64,000 nt of DNA from Verticillium longisporum (Eukaryota > Ascomycota > Sordariomycetes > Glomerellales > Plectosphaerellaceae). The notes under the pieces were generated by a model. It ran no database searches. It was not told the DNA's origin and saw only the letters and a list, made by a program, of their open reading frames with translations. Positions 44,857 through 55,985 of this stretch are shown here, one piece after another. The stretch lies in contig JAETXT010000001.1 in assembly GCA_019188255.1 (NCBI GenBank), positions 5,208,001-5,272,000 on the forward strand, read 5' to 3'. The translations under genes were made by a program, and so were the position numbers. The first letter of the stretch is position 1, and each line of letters begins with the position of its first letter.

Positions 44857-47620
44857 ATGGACGAGAGTAGGGACGGAAGTGGCGTCGACGAGGTGGCCGA
44901 CATCTCGTTGAACCCGCCCACTTCTTTTCGTCGAGCAGTTCGTGCCTCCTCATCGTCTCTGTTCATCATGCTGGTCCGCTAACTAATTTCTTGTAAGTGT
45001 GATGCTTGCCGCTCTCGCAAGGTACGGTCAACATGAGCACAGGGGCATAGAAACAAGGACCACCAAGCCTCTTTCTCCTGTTGAGGTGGTTTCAGCTTGA
45101 CGGTCAAGCCTTGATCACATCTTCTATTCAACCCATGATGTATGGCCATGTCACTAACACCAACAGATTCGGTGCAACCGAGAGTCTCCCTGCTCTCACT
45201 GCGTCCACGCAAAAATCGAGTGCACCCACGCAGACGCTAAGCCCAAGGAGAAGCGAACACGCATCCTACTGACCCCTCAGTAGTAAGTCTTTCCTCCAAG
45301 GATTTCTTTTTTTCTTTTTTTGGGATGGACAATTGTCAATTTGATGCACTTTGTCTTACGAACCGGACCATGGCTGCCTGTCGTTCGTGCTCTGACTAGT
45401 CGAAAGTGAGCGCAAAATCGACCTCATTGATCGCCGGCTCGATGGCGTCGTCCGCTTGCTGGAAGACCTCAAGCTGAATTGGCCGCCGCCGGCATCACAG
45501 CCGTCGCAGTCCCAGACAGCCTCAACCTCGAACCCTTCACCAGCGGCAAGGAACGTGCAGTCGTCCTTTTCGACGCCGTCAAGCCATGGTGCCCAGTCCG
45601 TCCCCGCGGGTCCAGTAGTGGAAGGCGACTCTTCGCTGGCTGCGCACTCTGTATTCGCCAATGAGTTCCTCCAAAAGGTGGTCAACACCGGGGACCTCCA
45701 GGGTTCTGGCCTCGAGCTGCGGGAGACCCTCAACTCTCTTCACCACATTGTCGACGCCTTGAAGCAGCAGACCACGACCAGTGAAATGGCGTACCCTCAT
45801 GGAAAGCCTACTTCGCGTCCTGTGTTCCAGACCGCCGACCTGCCTCCAATTAAGAAGGCCGTGGCTCTTCTGAGGACTGCCAGTATGTTCCATCAGGTAC
45901 CTTCGGTGGAGAAAATATAACTGATATCCTGTACCACAGCTTCGCAGTGGCTGGCGAGCACTAGTTGGATATTTGAATTTCTCTCGAAACAGCACTTCAC
46001 TGACCTTTGTCTCGGGGTATACTTTTCTGATGACCATCTGGACACCGATTACATCACAGTCAACGCTGGCCTCTATGCCCTTTTCCTCGACCAATCGTAC
46101 CATTGTCCTCCAGAAGAGAAGGAGGAGAACTTGCAATACGCCCGAATATGCAAAGAAAACTTGGAAACGGCCCTCGCAAATCTGCCGTTGCATCTGCCCG
46201 CTTCGAACGACGTTCTCCTGGCTCTCCTGTTCGGAGTAAGTGACGGCCCATTCGATCGACGCGACGGACGGAACATAACTCACAGTACACAGGCTTTCCA
46301 TGCCATCGAGATCTCCAAACCCTCGCTTTCGTGGGTCCTGACTTGCAAAGCCTCGGAGCTGTGCCAGACACTAGGATATCACCGCGCCTCCTCGATGAAG
46401 AATGACAAGCCCGAAGACCGAGAGTTCAAGGTATTCGTCTTTTGGTCCGTCTATTTTATCGACAAGAGCCTGTCTCTCCGCCTCGGGAGAGCTTCCACCA
46501 TCCCTGACTGGGATGTAACCGTCCAGCCGCCTGACGTAAAGACAGCTGACAAGAGGGCCCTCGTGGGCTATTTTTGCCTCTGGATCAAAGCGGCGCGGTG
46601 CCAGGGCAATACTTACGAGAAGCTGTACAGCCCAGATGCGATCAAGCAGCCCGATAGCGTCCGCTTAGCTCGTGTTGAGAAGCTGGTTTCGGACCTGGAA
46701 GACTTAGAAGTCGAGTCAAGGCAGACAGACGTCAGTGCCTTCAAGATACTCACGTTCCCGCTGTTCCTGAAGATAATCTGACCTGGTGCTAGGCGAAGTG
46801 GCTGAAAGCCGCTGAACAATACGTCGGCAAACCACTGATGGAGTTTTTTGTCATCTCTGATGAGGTCCTGAGGCTCGGGCTCCTCACCATGGTTTATAGG
46901 GCGGCCCCGCGTCCAGCTGGATCCTCGACGACTTTCACCGCGGAATGCATAAACGCCGCACGAGTTACCCTGGCGAGGCACCAGGACTGCATGGTAGTCC
47001 TCGACAAGACAGAGTCGGCCCTCTTCCCGACGTATATCCACTGGTAAGTCTGCATCGATCTGCGGAGAAGCAAACGTAGTCGCTCACCGACCAGGACTTT
47101 GCTCTTCGCCCCATTCATCCCCTTCATCGTCATTTTCTGCCAGGTGATCGAGACGCAAGACCAAGAAGACCTCGCCCGCCTGCACGCCTTCATCACGTCC
47201 ATTAAGAACGCGCCCGCCGTTTCCGACGCCGCGGCCAAGATGCACCGCCTCTTCGAGGTCCTCTACAGCGTGGCGTTGCGCTACGTCGAGTTCCGCGTGT
47301 CCACGCCCCCGGCGCAGCAGGCGCAGGCCAACGCAGAGATGAACACGTACCTCGCGCAGCTTGGATTCCCGGCGACGGCCGGCGATCCAAACGTGGTCGC
47401 CAGCCCCGGAGCGGACTTTGGTGGTCACCAAGCGGATTCGGCGGCGGCAGGCGCTTTTGACAGCACGTTTGGTGGCGGTCTCGGGGATACGACGATGCAG
47501 GGCGCCAACCCAATGATGTGGATGGGCAACACGGCGCAGCTGGAGGACTGGTTTTACAGCAACCAGCAGATGATGGGGCTGCTCCAGGAGCCGAGCTTCA
47601 ATCTGCCCAACACGCAATGA
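44857..47620 (+). CDS. Zn2Cys6 transcription factor 1
   Basis: This is a nuclear regulator with a fungal Zn2Cys6 cluster and a fungal-specific middle domain. There are eight exons: 44857-44937, 44998-45021, 45167-45282, 45407-45882, 45940-46235, 46293-46730, 46793-47043 and 47095-47620. They join to exactly 735 residues. The zinc cluster is at residues 28-54 with spacing CX2CX6CX5CX2CX6C (RRACDACRSRK, then IRCNRESPCSHC), and intron 2 falls right after the basic RSRK. Intron 1 uses a less common GTTCGT donor. Intron 5 (57 bp) is a stopless multiple of three. The middle region has SLRLGRASTIPDWDV, typical of the fungal_trans fold. The C terminus is Gly/Met/Asn-rich. The gene is paralogous to the factor at 58546, with the same exon plan. 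It is divergent from the ABC transporter and upstream of the P450. Confidence 0.9.
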
Positions 47621-48411
47621 GGCATTCCTCATCGGGTAGAGTGGACATGTTCCATTTTGAGGGCCTGATGGCAAGGCACATGGATGATACGAATACGCAT
47701 AGTGTGGGCGCAACTTGGGGGGACTGGGACTGGCGCAGTATGGGATGGGGATGACAGTATGTCTGATTTGCTGCCTCACAAGGAAGATCTACCGGTACTT
47801 TTTAAGGCGTGGAAACGTGGGGTTCATGATATACGCCTTGGCTACATAAAATGACCGAGACACGACGTTTGTTTCCCAGACTCTGTACAGGATCGAGGTG
47901 AGACCCGAGCAGAAGACGACCGACGCGACATGCTCCACCCCCGTAAAGTGAACCGAAACAACTTCGGTCTCGCTTTCGGAGTCTTGAAGTGGCCCGTCAA
48001 GAGAGCGCAGATCCCCTCTTTGAATGCATGGATGGGCAAACTTGAGGGGCCAAAGGGGGCAATCTGCGCACACGGCCTCTTGTTTTCACTGCACGACTCA
48101 CGCGCATGGAGCTGTTTTGGGGTGTCGATCCGCCTGGCGGCCATGCCTGATGAGGCGGCCGTTGCAACATGACGTTGTGCGCCCGTGGCCTCCCCTGCGC
48201 ACGGCACTTGAACGGGGGCTGCCTTGCATTGGCCAGCTGTCATTGGACGCCATTGCACAGCAATGGATATCGTGCTTGTTGTACGTACGTACCGGGGAAG
48301 TTGATGGGACGAAGAGCAGTTCGTGATAAAAAGAGACGTCCCCTTCCCTTAGGGGGTTGAGGCTTCTGAGTAGTCTCACCCGAGCAGTCTCAGTCTCATC
48401 GTCTCGCCATC
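47621..48411. other. spacer Zn2Cys6 regulator 1 to P450
   Basis: No gene is seen. The right end is the P450 promoter, with an AT-rich GTGATAAAAAGAG element near 48323 and a CT-rich leader up to 48411. Confidence 0.45.
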
Positions 48412-50183
48412 ATGGGTCTTCACGTGCAAGATATTGTGAGCGCCATTGCTGCCGCCAGCTATGTGAAGCTGGCGGGCGCGGTTCTAGGACTGGTATGCCG
48501 TACTCGTTCATGACATCTCCACGTATGAATTCTGGTTCCGATACTGACTATATGGCATACAGCTTGTCGTCTATCAGGCCCTGTCCACGACATACAACGT
48601 CTTCTTCCATCCCCTCCGGCATTACCCGGGCCCCTTTCTCCAAGGCGCGTCCAAGATCCCCTGGTTCCTGCATCAGACTGGCGGCACCCTCGCCTTCCAC
48701 ACGCAGCGCCTCCATGAAAAGTATGGCCCCGTCGTCCGCATCGCACCCCATCACCTGTCCTTCACGGACCCCCAGGCCTTCAAGGACATCTATGGCCACC
48801 GCATCGGCGCCGCGTCCGACATGCCGGAGCTGCCCAAGGCAACCATGTTCTACCACGTGTCGCGCCGCATCCCGCACAACATCATCTCGTCGACCGTCGA
48901 GGACCACCGCGGCCTGCGCCGCAGCCTGGCGCACGGCTTCAGCGACAAGGCCATGCGCGAGCAGGAGCCCATCATCGGGCGCTACGTCGACCTCCTGCTG
49001 CTGCGGCTCCACGGCCTCTGCGGGGCGGCGGCCGGGGGCACGGCAGCCGTCGTCGACCTGAAGAACTACTACAACTGGACGACGTTTGACGCCATCGGCG
49101 ACCTCGTCTTTGGCGAGAGCTTCGGCTGCCTCGAGGCCAACAAGCAGCACCCGTGGGTCGACGCCATCCTGTCGGCCGTGCACCAGGGCGCCTTCCTCAT
49201 CGGCCTCATCTACCTCGGGTTCGGCGAGCTGGTCGAGCTCGTCATGCTCCTCGCGCTCGCGACCTCGGTCAAGACGCTGTCGGCCTACACGGACGCGCGC
49301 CTCGCGTCGCGCCTGGCGGCCCAGCCGGGTCGCGCCGACCTCTTCGAGGGCGTGCTGCGCAAGCGCGACGAGCTGGGGCTGACGTTTGCCCACCTCGCCG
49401 GCAACGCGTCGCTGCTCGTCGTCGCGGGCTCCGAGACGACGGCGACGCTGCTCTCGGGCGCCACGTACCTGCTCGTCTCGAACCGACGCGTGCTCGACAG
49501 GGTGGCCAAGGAGGTCCGCGAGACCTTTGCCTCGGCCGACGACATCAACCTGTCCTCCGTCGGCGGCCTGTCGTACATGCTGGCCGTGCTCAACGAGTCG
49601 TTCCGCTGCTACCCGCCGGTCACGTCCAACCTCGTGCGGAGGGTGCCGCCGGGCGGCCAGACGATCGCGGGCCACTATGTGCCCGTCGGGGTGAGCATTT
49701 TTGACCTAGTGTTGTGTCGGACGTGGACTCGGTTTGCTGACGGGCTGTGTAGACGCTGGTCGAGGTGCAGCAGTGGTCTGCGAACCACTCGACCGACAAC
49801 TGGGCCGACCCCTGGACGTTCCGGCCGGAGCGGTTCCTCGACAGCGAGGAGGAGGCCGCGGCCAAGGGCAACAAGTTCGAGGCGCTCCAGCCGTTCAGCG
49901 TTGGTCCGAGGAACTGCATTGGCAGGAAGTGAGTCATACCGCGGCCATTCTTTTTTTTACTCTCTTCTTTTTTTCTTCTGAGCCGGGTAGCTGATCGTGT
50001 TCGAACAGTCTTGCCTACGCCGAGATGCGACTCATCCTGGCGAGGGTGCTTTACGACTTTGACCTCGAGCTGGCGCCGCAGAGCGAGGGGTGGCTGGAGA
50101 CGCAAAAGGCGTATTCGCTGTGGAACAAGCCGCCCCTGGAGATCAAGCTGACACCTGTTGTGGGGGAGAAGGTCAAAGTTTGA
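48412..50183 (+). CDS. cytochrome P450 monooxygenase (microsomal)
   Basis: This is a haem-thiolate monooxygenase anchored in the ER and reduced by CPR. There are four exons: 48412-48492, 48563-49690, 49753-49928 and 50009-50183, joining to 519 residues. An N-terminal membrane helix (LAGAVLGLLVVYQALSTTY) is followed by the proline hinge HPLRHYPGP. The I-helix oxygen-binding motif is AGSETT (about 315), the K-helix ExxR is ESFR (about 370), then PERF, and the haem loop is FSVGPRNCIG with ligand Cys near 457. Intron 3 splits the codon just after the haem loop. The N-terminal blocks (SKIPWFLHQTGG, KYGPVVRIAPHHLSF) resemble CYP65-type enzymes of mould metabolite clusters; that family call is tentative. 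It lies downstream of regulator 1 in the same direction. Substrate unknown. Confidence 0.93.
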
Positions 50184-50946
50184 GTGCCCTGACGGCTGCT
50201 GTGCACAGGATGTGGTTTGAAGGAGGCTTGGGGGGCAGGATGCTGTTGGGATTCTTTTCGGGTATTTGATTCAGTGTGGTGTTCATGGGCAGGTTATCTC
50301 GTGAGCCCTGGGCGCTGCACGTGCTGTGGCCATGGAGGGCTTCCAGGGGCTGATGCGCTGTAGCCAGTGTCAACAGGGTCGTGGCTTCTGTGACTCAGGG
50401 GTCATGCGTGATTCATCGTGGAGGCTGCAGCTGCCTGGCATGGAAGGTACGTCCCTACCCACCTAGGTAGGTACGTACCTAGAGAAGGATTGTGCATCGA
50501 AGCAGGCGCTGTCGATGTGCTGCTTCTGGTGACGAAAAGGTGGAAAACAAGAACAGGAAAAGAAAAGAAATCATTCGGCCATTGAAGCCAGCCGGGCTGC
50601 CTAGACATATAACCGACCCAAGATGTTGATATCATGCTTCGAATGTTCCCTGCGCCCTCAACAGAACCGTATCCGGATATCGTCGGCAGTTGTAAGGCGC
50701 AATGCTTATCTGGGGAAGCACAGGGGCTCCACCAATCCCCAAGCAGCGCCCTATCGCAGCTTGCCCGTTTCTTCTGTCCCTGAACTTCCCATCCATTGAT
50801 TGGCGGTGTATGACATATAGATTCAGGTACCTGACATGTGCAGGCGCGTTGCCAACAGCTCCTTCCTCAGGGCATTTCACAGTGACGAGAACCGGTGAGC
50901 TCTGCTCCCTCTCGACATTGATTTCTCTCCTCGTTTCCATCTCGCC
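50184..50946. other. spacer P450 to serine dehydratase
   Basis: No gene is seen. It contains a CCTACCCACCTAGGTAGGTACGTACCTAG palindromic cluster around 50453-50482 and AGGTACCTG at 50825-50833, and the serine-dehydratase promoter at the right end. Confidence 0.45.
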
Positions 50947-53128
50947 ATGCGTTCCTCTGTTGCCCTTCGACAGGTGCAGCTGCTCCGCGCCCTCAGGAAC
51001 GCGCCAGTGTGTCGCGCCAGGGGTCTCGCGCCCGTCTCACGGACAAGGGATCATCTTGGACACCTCACCCGGCCCCTCAGCCGCCAGACGACAGCACACT
51101 ACGGCCGCGGAGCGCGTTTGTTCAGCACCGGCACCCAGGATGGCGACGACGAGGAACGTGGCTCGTACAGCGAGAGAGATCACGAGCATGCCGTCATCTC
51201 GACCTTTGACCTCTTCACCATTGGAATCGGACCGTCGTCCTCTCATACTGTTGGACCCATGCGTGCGGGCAACATTTTCGTCGCAGATCTCATCGAAGCA
51301 GGCTTCCTCGACAAGGTCCACAGGATTCGCATTTCCATCTACGGAAGCCTTGCCCTCACTGGGGAGGGTCACATGACGCCGTCCGCTCTTTTGCTCGGCC
51401 TCGAGAGCGCAGACGTCGAGAGCGTCGATACGGACTACGTCCCCGAGAGGTTCACCAAGATTAAAGAGGAAAAGGAGCTCATTCTTGGCCATGGCCTGCT
51501 CGGCAGTGAAGGCAAGAAGATTGCCTTTGACTACGAGCGCGACTTTATCTGGGAATGGGGGAAGAAGCTCCCGATGCACAGCAACGGCATGCGTTTCATG
51601 GTCTTCGACAAGGAGGGCTACATGATCGCCACAAACGACCTCTTCAGCGTCGGCGGTGGCTTTGTTGTCAACGGCGCCATGTCCATCAACCCGACCTCGG
51701 CTGCGCCATCATCTTCGGATCACGGGGCCCTCGTCGATCCCAACGGGCCCGCAGAGGCTGGCCACCCGTCTGATCTGGCGGAAAACATGTACTACAAGGA
51801 GATTCGACGTTCCGACGCAGCAGGTGACCGCAAAACCGGACCCGAAGTCAAGCTCGTCGAGCCACCAGTTGAGCCGAGCGACTCGGCCACCCCACCGGCG
51901 CAGATTGGCCAGGAACAGACAGCAACCTCTGACGAAGCCCTGGCGCTTCAGCAGACCGAGCAACAGACCGAAGGCTCGGGACAGCAGCAGCAGCCGCGGT
52001 ACCCCTTCCGTGACGCCGAGAGCCTGCTGGCCTTGTGCGAAAAGCACAACCTTACCATTGCGCAGCTCGTCTACGAAAACGAGAAGAGCCATGGCTATAC
52101 CGATCAAGAGATCCTCGAAAAGGTCTATCGCATCTGGGAGACCATGGACAACAGCATCCTTGAAGGTGTCCAGGCACCGCTGGACTCGGTGCTTCCGGGA
52201 TCCCTCAAGCTTCACCGCAGGGCGCCCGCTCTTTACAGGCGGCTGACGAGGGGTCTCTACCCATCACATACACAGGCCAACAACAACAGCAAGGCATCCG
52301 CGAGCCATGCCGACAGCACCACGGTCACTGCCTCGGAGTCGCCAGCGAAGCCGCAAAAGAGTTTGGTGAGGCCCGAGATCAAGGGGCCACGAACCCCGGC
52401 CAAGGTTCACGGGTCTTTCTTCCACCCAGTGTCACCTTCTCCCTCACGACGGACAGCATTCCCAGCCATGGACCATTTATCCGTCTATGCCATTGGTATG
52501 TTCCCCTGTGTTTGGAAGCAAGAAGTGTCAGCCCTAACACTGGTCAGCGGTTAATGAGACCAACGCCGGCGGCGGTCGTATCGTGACGGCCCCGACCAAT
52601 GGAGCGGCCGGTATCATTCCCTCTGTTCTTAAATACACAATCGAATTCGTCAGCGACGACCCAGAGCGCGACATCCTGACGTTCCTCCTGACTGCGTCGG
52701 CCATTGGTATGCTCTACAAGCGCGGCGCCACCATTTCCGCCGCCGAGGGAGGGTGCATGGCCGAAGTCGGCGTCGCGTGCTCCATGGCCGCCGCAGGTTT
52801 CGCCGCCTGCATGGGCGGCAGTCCGCATGTGATTGAGCAAGCTGCAGAAATCGGCATCGAGCACAATCTCGGCCTGACGTGCGACCCCATTGGTGGACTG
52901 GTGCAGGCGCCATGCATCGAGAGGAACGCGCTGGGGGCTATCAAGGCCATCTCGAGCGCAAACCTGGCTCTCAGTGGGACCGGGTCGCAGAGAGTTAGTC
53001 TCGACGATGCGATTCGGGCCATGAGGGTCACTGCGGAGGGCATGAGGAACGAGTTCAAGGAGACCAGTCTTAGTGGGCTCGCCACGAGCGTTCCATTTAA
53101 CATTCCCGTCAGTGTGCCGGACTGTTGA
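50947..53128 (+). CDS. iron-sulfur L-serine dehydratase, mitochondrial
   Basis: It deaminates L-serine to pyruvate and ammonia with a [4Fe-4S] cluster, unlike the PLP-dependent Cha1-type enzymes of yeasts. Exon 1 is 50947-52495 and exon 2 is 52548-53128, giving 709 residues. An Arg-rich N terminus ending near RLFSTGTQ suggests mitochondrial import. The beta-type domain shows [19 protein letters not shown] and [20 protein letters not shown]. The alpha-type domain shows [36 protein letters not shown] and [15 protein letters not shown], with cluster cysteines. Both domains are fused in one chain. Two low-complexity inserts, at about residues 255-355 (Ser/Pro/Gln-rich) and 430-500, make it much longer than the bacterial enzyme (about 455). 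The frame is intact. It sits between the P450 and UstYa genes; membership in a cluster is not implied by its function. Confidence 0.93.
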
Positions 53129-53369
53129 TCGCCAGGCAGGTTGATGGCGATTCTAGGAGGGACGAAAACGGCGAATGGATGGATGAAACGTGCTTTTTTG
53201 TTGTCGTCTCACGTCTGCTGTTCACCGGTAGACTGCTCAGAGACTGGCTAGGAGAAGAATATTGCCATGCGCATGCAATTACTATCTGAGAGGCTATGAA
53301 AACACCACAACAGTGAACGACCAGGCTGATGACAGCATTGCTAATATCTCATCTCCTGCGCGCCAACGC
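53129..53369. other. short convergent spacer
   Basis: 3' flanks of the serine dehydratase and the acidic protein gene. Nothing else is seen. Confidence 0.4.
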
Positions 53370-53954
53370 TCAGGACGTCATCCCCAGAGCCCCCAGGCTT
53401 TCTTCAGTCACCTCTTCATCGTCGTCGTCTTCCGCGTCGTCGTCGTCATCGTCATTATCCACCAGATCAATCACCAGCACCGTCCCGGGACTCAGTGCAT
53501 CAAGCTGGAACCCCGCCTGCAGAACACTCTTTGCGTCAAACACGCATCCCGACACGTCGAGATCGACATCCTCGTCCTTGAGCGCCAAGCACACGGCGCG
53601 AAAATGCTCATGGTGCGCATCCAGCAGCTCTTCGTCCTCTCCCTCCTCCTCCTCCTCCTCCTCCTCCTGTGGCTCCGCGTCGCCGCCGTCAAAGATCAAG
53701 ATCCCGCCGTTATACGCAAGGCAGAACGACTCGCCCGCTGTCCCGGGCGGCGTCTGTATCTTCCTCAGCACGGCAGCCAGCTGTGCTGAGGTCGTGGCGG
53801 CCGTGGTGGTGAGGCGCGTAAAGATGCGGCCGCTAAAGAGGGCGTCCGCGGCGGACGGGGCCCTGGGCGAGAAGATGGTTACGTTTGGCGGCAGCTGGGG
53901 CGGCTTGGAGGCTGCGGCTTGGCCTGCCTGTGGGTTTGTCGCAGTTGATGCCAT
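53370..53954 (-). CDS. acidic hypothetical protein
   Basis: This is a single exon of 194 residues. The N-terminal half contains NVTIFSPRAPSAADALFSGR, then RLTTTAATTSAQLAAVLRKI and FCLAYNGGILIFDGGDAEP. A run of Glu follows (residues about 98-110), then HEHFRAVCLALKDEDVDLDV, FDAKSVLQAGFQL and LSPGTVLVIDLVDN. The C-terminal tail is an Asp/Glu stretch. The alternation of hydrophobic strands looks like a small folded domain with two acidic inserts. I do not recognise the family. It diverges from the UstYa gene across about 1 kb. The frame is intact, so it is probably a real gene. Confidence 0.6.
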   Translation of the reverse strand: MASTATNPQAGQAAASKPPQLPPNVTIFSPRAPSAADALFSGRIFTRLTTTAATTSAQLAAVLRKIQTPPGTAGESFCLAYNGGILIFDGGDAEPQEEEEEEEEGEDEELLDAHHEHFRAVCLALKDEDVDLDVSGCVFDAKSVLQAGFQLDALSPGTVLVIDLVDNDDDDDDAEDDDDEEVTEESLGALGMTS

Positions 53955-54914
53955 TTTGATAGGAGGGCGGGGTTACAACCCTCGGACCTGAGATTCAGGC
54001 CCTTTTTTTCTTTTTGGGGGGTGAAGGAGATTTTGTTGGTTGAATTTTGAAGCTGCTTGTCTGGTCCCGCGAAAAGTGGAGTGGAGGAGACGATCGGGGA
54101 GACGATCGGCGGAGGGGAGCAGATCTCCCAGGCGGGACGGGCCTTACTAAGCCAAGCCCAGCCGGCCGGCCAGCGGGGATGAGACAAGCTGCTGGTTCGG
54201 GGCAGCATGTGTAGGGCTGAAGGTCTGTATTCCGGCGCTGTACAGGTGCGGCTAGCGAGGATGCATTGAGCGGCGTGCCGGGTGATATTTGAGCTCCTAC
54301 TCTACCTGTCTCGCAAGGGGGCGATAAAAAAAAGCTACATCCCTGAAAGATGCGTTCAATATGGACCCTTGTACATGTACTATACTTTGCATCGGCCCAA
54401 AACTAATAGAGCAGAATCTTCCAAGAGTTGTCGCCGATTATCTAGTGGGTAGAATTTCAGAGCAATAAATTGAGATACGAAGTTAGGGGTGTGTCTGGAT
54501 GATATCTGTTGTTTCGCGGACTTGGAGTGCGGTTTTCTGCCACCCCGTGCCTAGGTAGATAAGTTACTTTGACACGGTCTTACATGGGTAAATACCTACC
54601 CACAAGAAGCATCACAGGCCGGCAATGCGGCACAAACGACGGGAGCTAACCAAAACCTCAGACGGTTCCCAAACCCTCCCTGCCAAAAGGGGCGTGTTTC
54701 GCATCACCAAGACGGACGGACATTCGGCCACGATGAAACGACAGCCCCTGCGTCTCCACGTTCCGATTAAAAGATGGATCGCCCGCTTTCCCTGGGCCGC
54801 TCGTGAACCATGTGCAGCTCATCATTCTTCGACGTACCGGAAAAAGTCTTTCAACGACAAAGAGAAGGGGGGAAAAAGAGAAGGAAAAAAAAATACGAAA
54901 TACAGTCGACGCAA
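53955..54914. other. divergent spacer acidic protein / UstYa
   Basis: No independent gene is supported. It contains CCTAGGTAGATAAG and GTAAATACCTACC motifs (54550-54602) and, near 54625-54914, a stretch open in the UstYa frame that lacks a good start and is read here as leader. Confidence 0.4.
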
Positions 54915-55985
54915 ATGCCCTCCTTCCGAAGCTCGCCCAACATGATGGCCAAGGACACAGGCTACGAGACGGTGCAGTTCGAAGACCACAGCGACGACAG
55001 GAGCAGCACCGAGGTCGAGGAGTCGCTGATCGGCGACGAGAAGCCGTGCAGAAAGTGCTACGCCGCGAAGGCGCTCGAGAGGACGAGGCCCGAGAGGCAG
55101 GGGAGGAGGTGGAGGCAGAGGCTCGGCGCGCTCAGCGGCGTCGTCAACACGTTGCTGCTGCTGGCGAATCTCGGGCTGCTCGTCCGACAGATGACGCGCG
55201 AGCCGCGGGTCAACATGTGGGATTTCGGTGGCGATCTGACAGGCGTGGGACCGCGGTGTGAGTGTTCGCCTGGGGCGCGCAAAGACGAGGGTTGAACGGA
55301 ACGGTGCTGACAGGAAGCAAGTCTCCCAGCAGATCAAGGTCTTTGAGCCGGACTATGACGGGAAATACGCGCCAAACGATACGTCGCTCTTCTTTACCAA
55401 CGAGACGCTGCACAACTGGAACGAACTTATGCCGAGTGAGTGTCATCAAATATCGTGATGAGGGTCGATCAACTAATTGAGGACAGTCGGCATGGGCTTC
55501 CAATGGGTTAATGACACACACAAGTACCATGACTTGCCGACACCCATCATCTGGCCCGGCAAGACGGTCTTCACGACATCCATCACGCATCAGCTCCACT
55601 GCTTGGTAGGCTCACGAAGACCCCGGGGTTGATCTCGAGAAGCTTAGACGTGCTAACCCTCTGTAGTTTGCTGTGGTACAGACATACTCAGGCCTCAAGT
55701 CGGACCATGAGCTCCCCGAGGACCACCACTGGCACATGATCCACTGCTTCGCATATCTGCGACAGACCATCATGTGCTCTGCCGACACGGCATTGGAGGG
55801 TCTGGAAACCACATTTCCAGACCACAACGGCGGATCCGACGGTTGGGATTCGAAGCATGGTGAGTTCCAGGCAGCCGATACTGGCTGCGGCCCAAGCTAA
55901 CGATACAATAGTATGTAAAGATTATGGCGAGGTGACGCGCTACCTGGAGAGTGTTCGGGCGTATGATGATCGGGAGATTTTCTAG
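54915..55985 (+). CDS. UstYa-family (DUF3328) oxidase
   Basis: UstYa-family proteins are membrane-anchored, copper-linked oxidases that cyclise or otherwise oxidise peptide and other metabolite scaffolds in mould clusters (ustiloxin, cyclochlorotine and others). There are five exons: 54915-55257, 55322-55435, 55487-55605, 55667-55859 and 55912-55985. They join to 280 residues; the ATG at 54942 is an alternative start. A cytosolic N terminus with a CRKC pair is followed by one membrane helix (about residues 72-94, VVNTLLLLANLGLLV). The lumenal domain contains FSQQIKVFEPD, the two diagnostic HxxHC motifs HQLHC (about 187) and HMIHC (about 215), and the expected CFAYLRQTIMCSADTALE. The C-terminal end is VRAYDDREIF. 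The gene lies between the P450/serine dehydratase and regulator 2. No precursor peptide gene is visible nearby. Confidence 0.9.

Noticed and set aside
48548..49675. 375-codon minus-strand frame
   Set aside because: Antisense to the P450 main exon, whose motifs are unambiguous.
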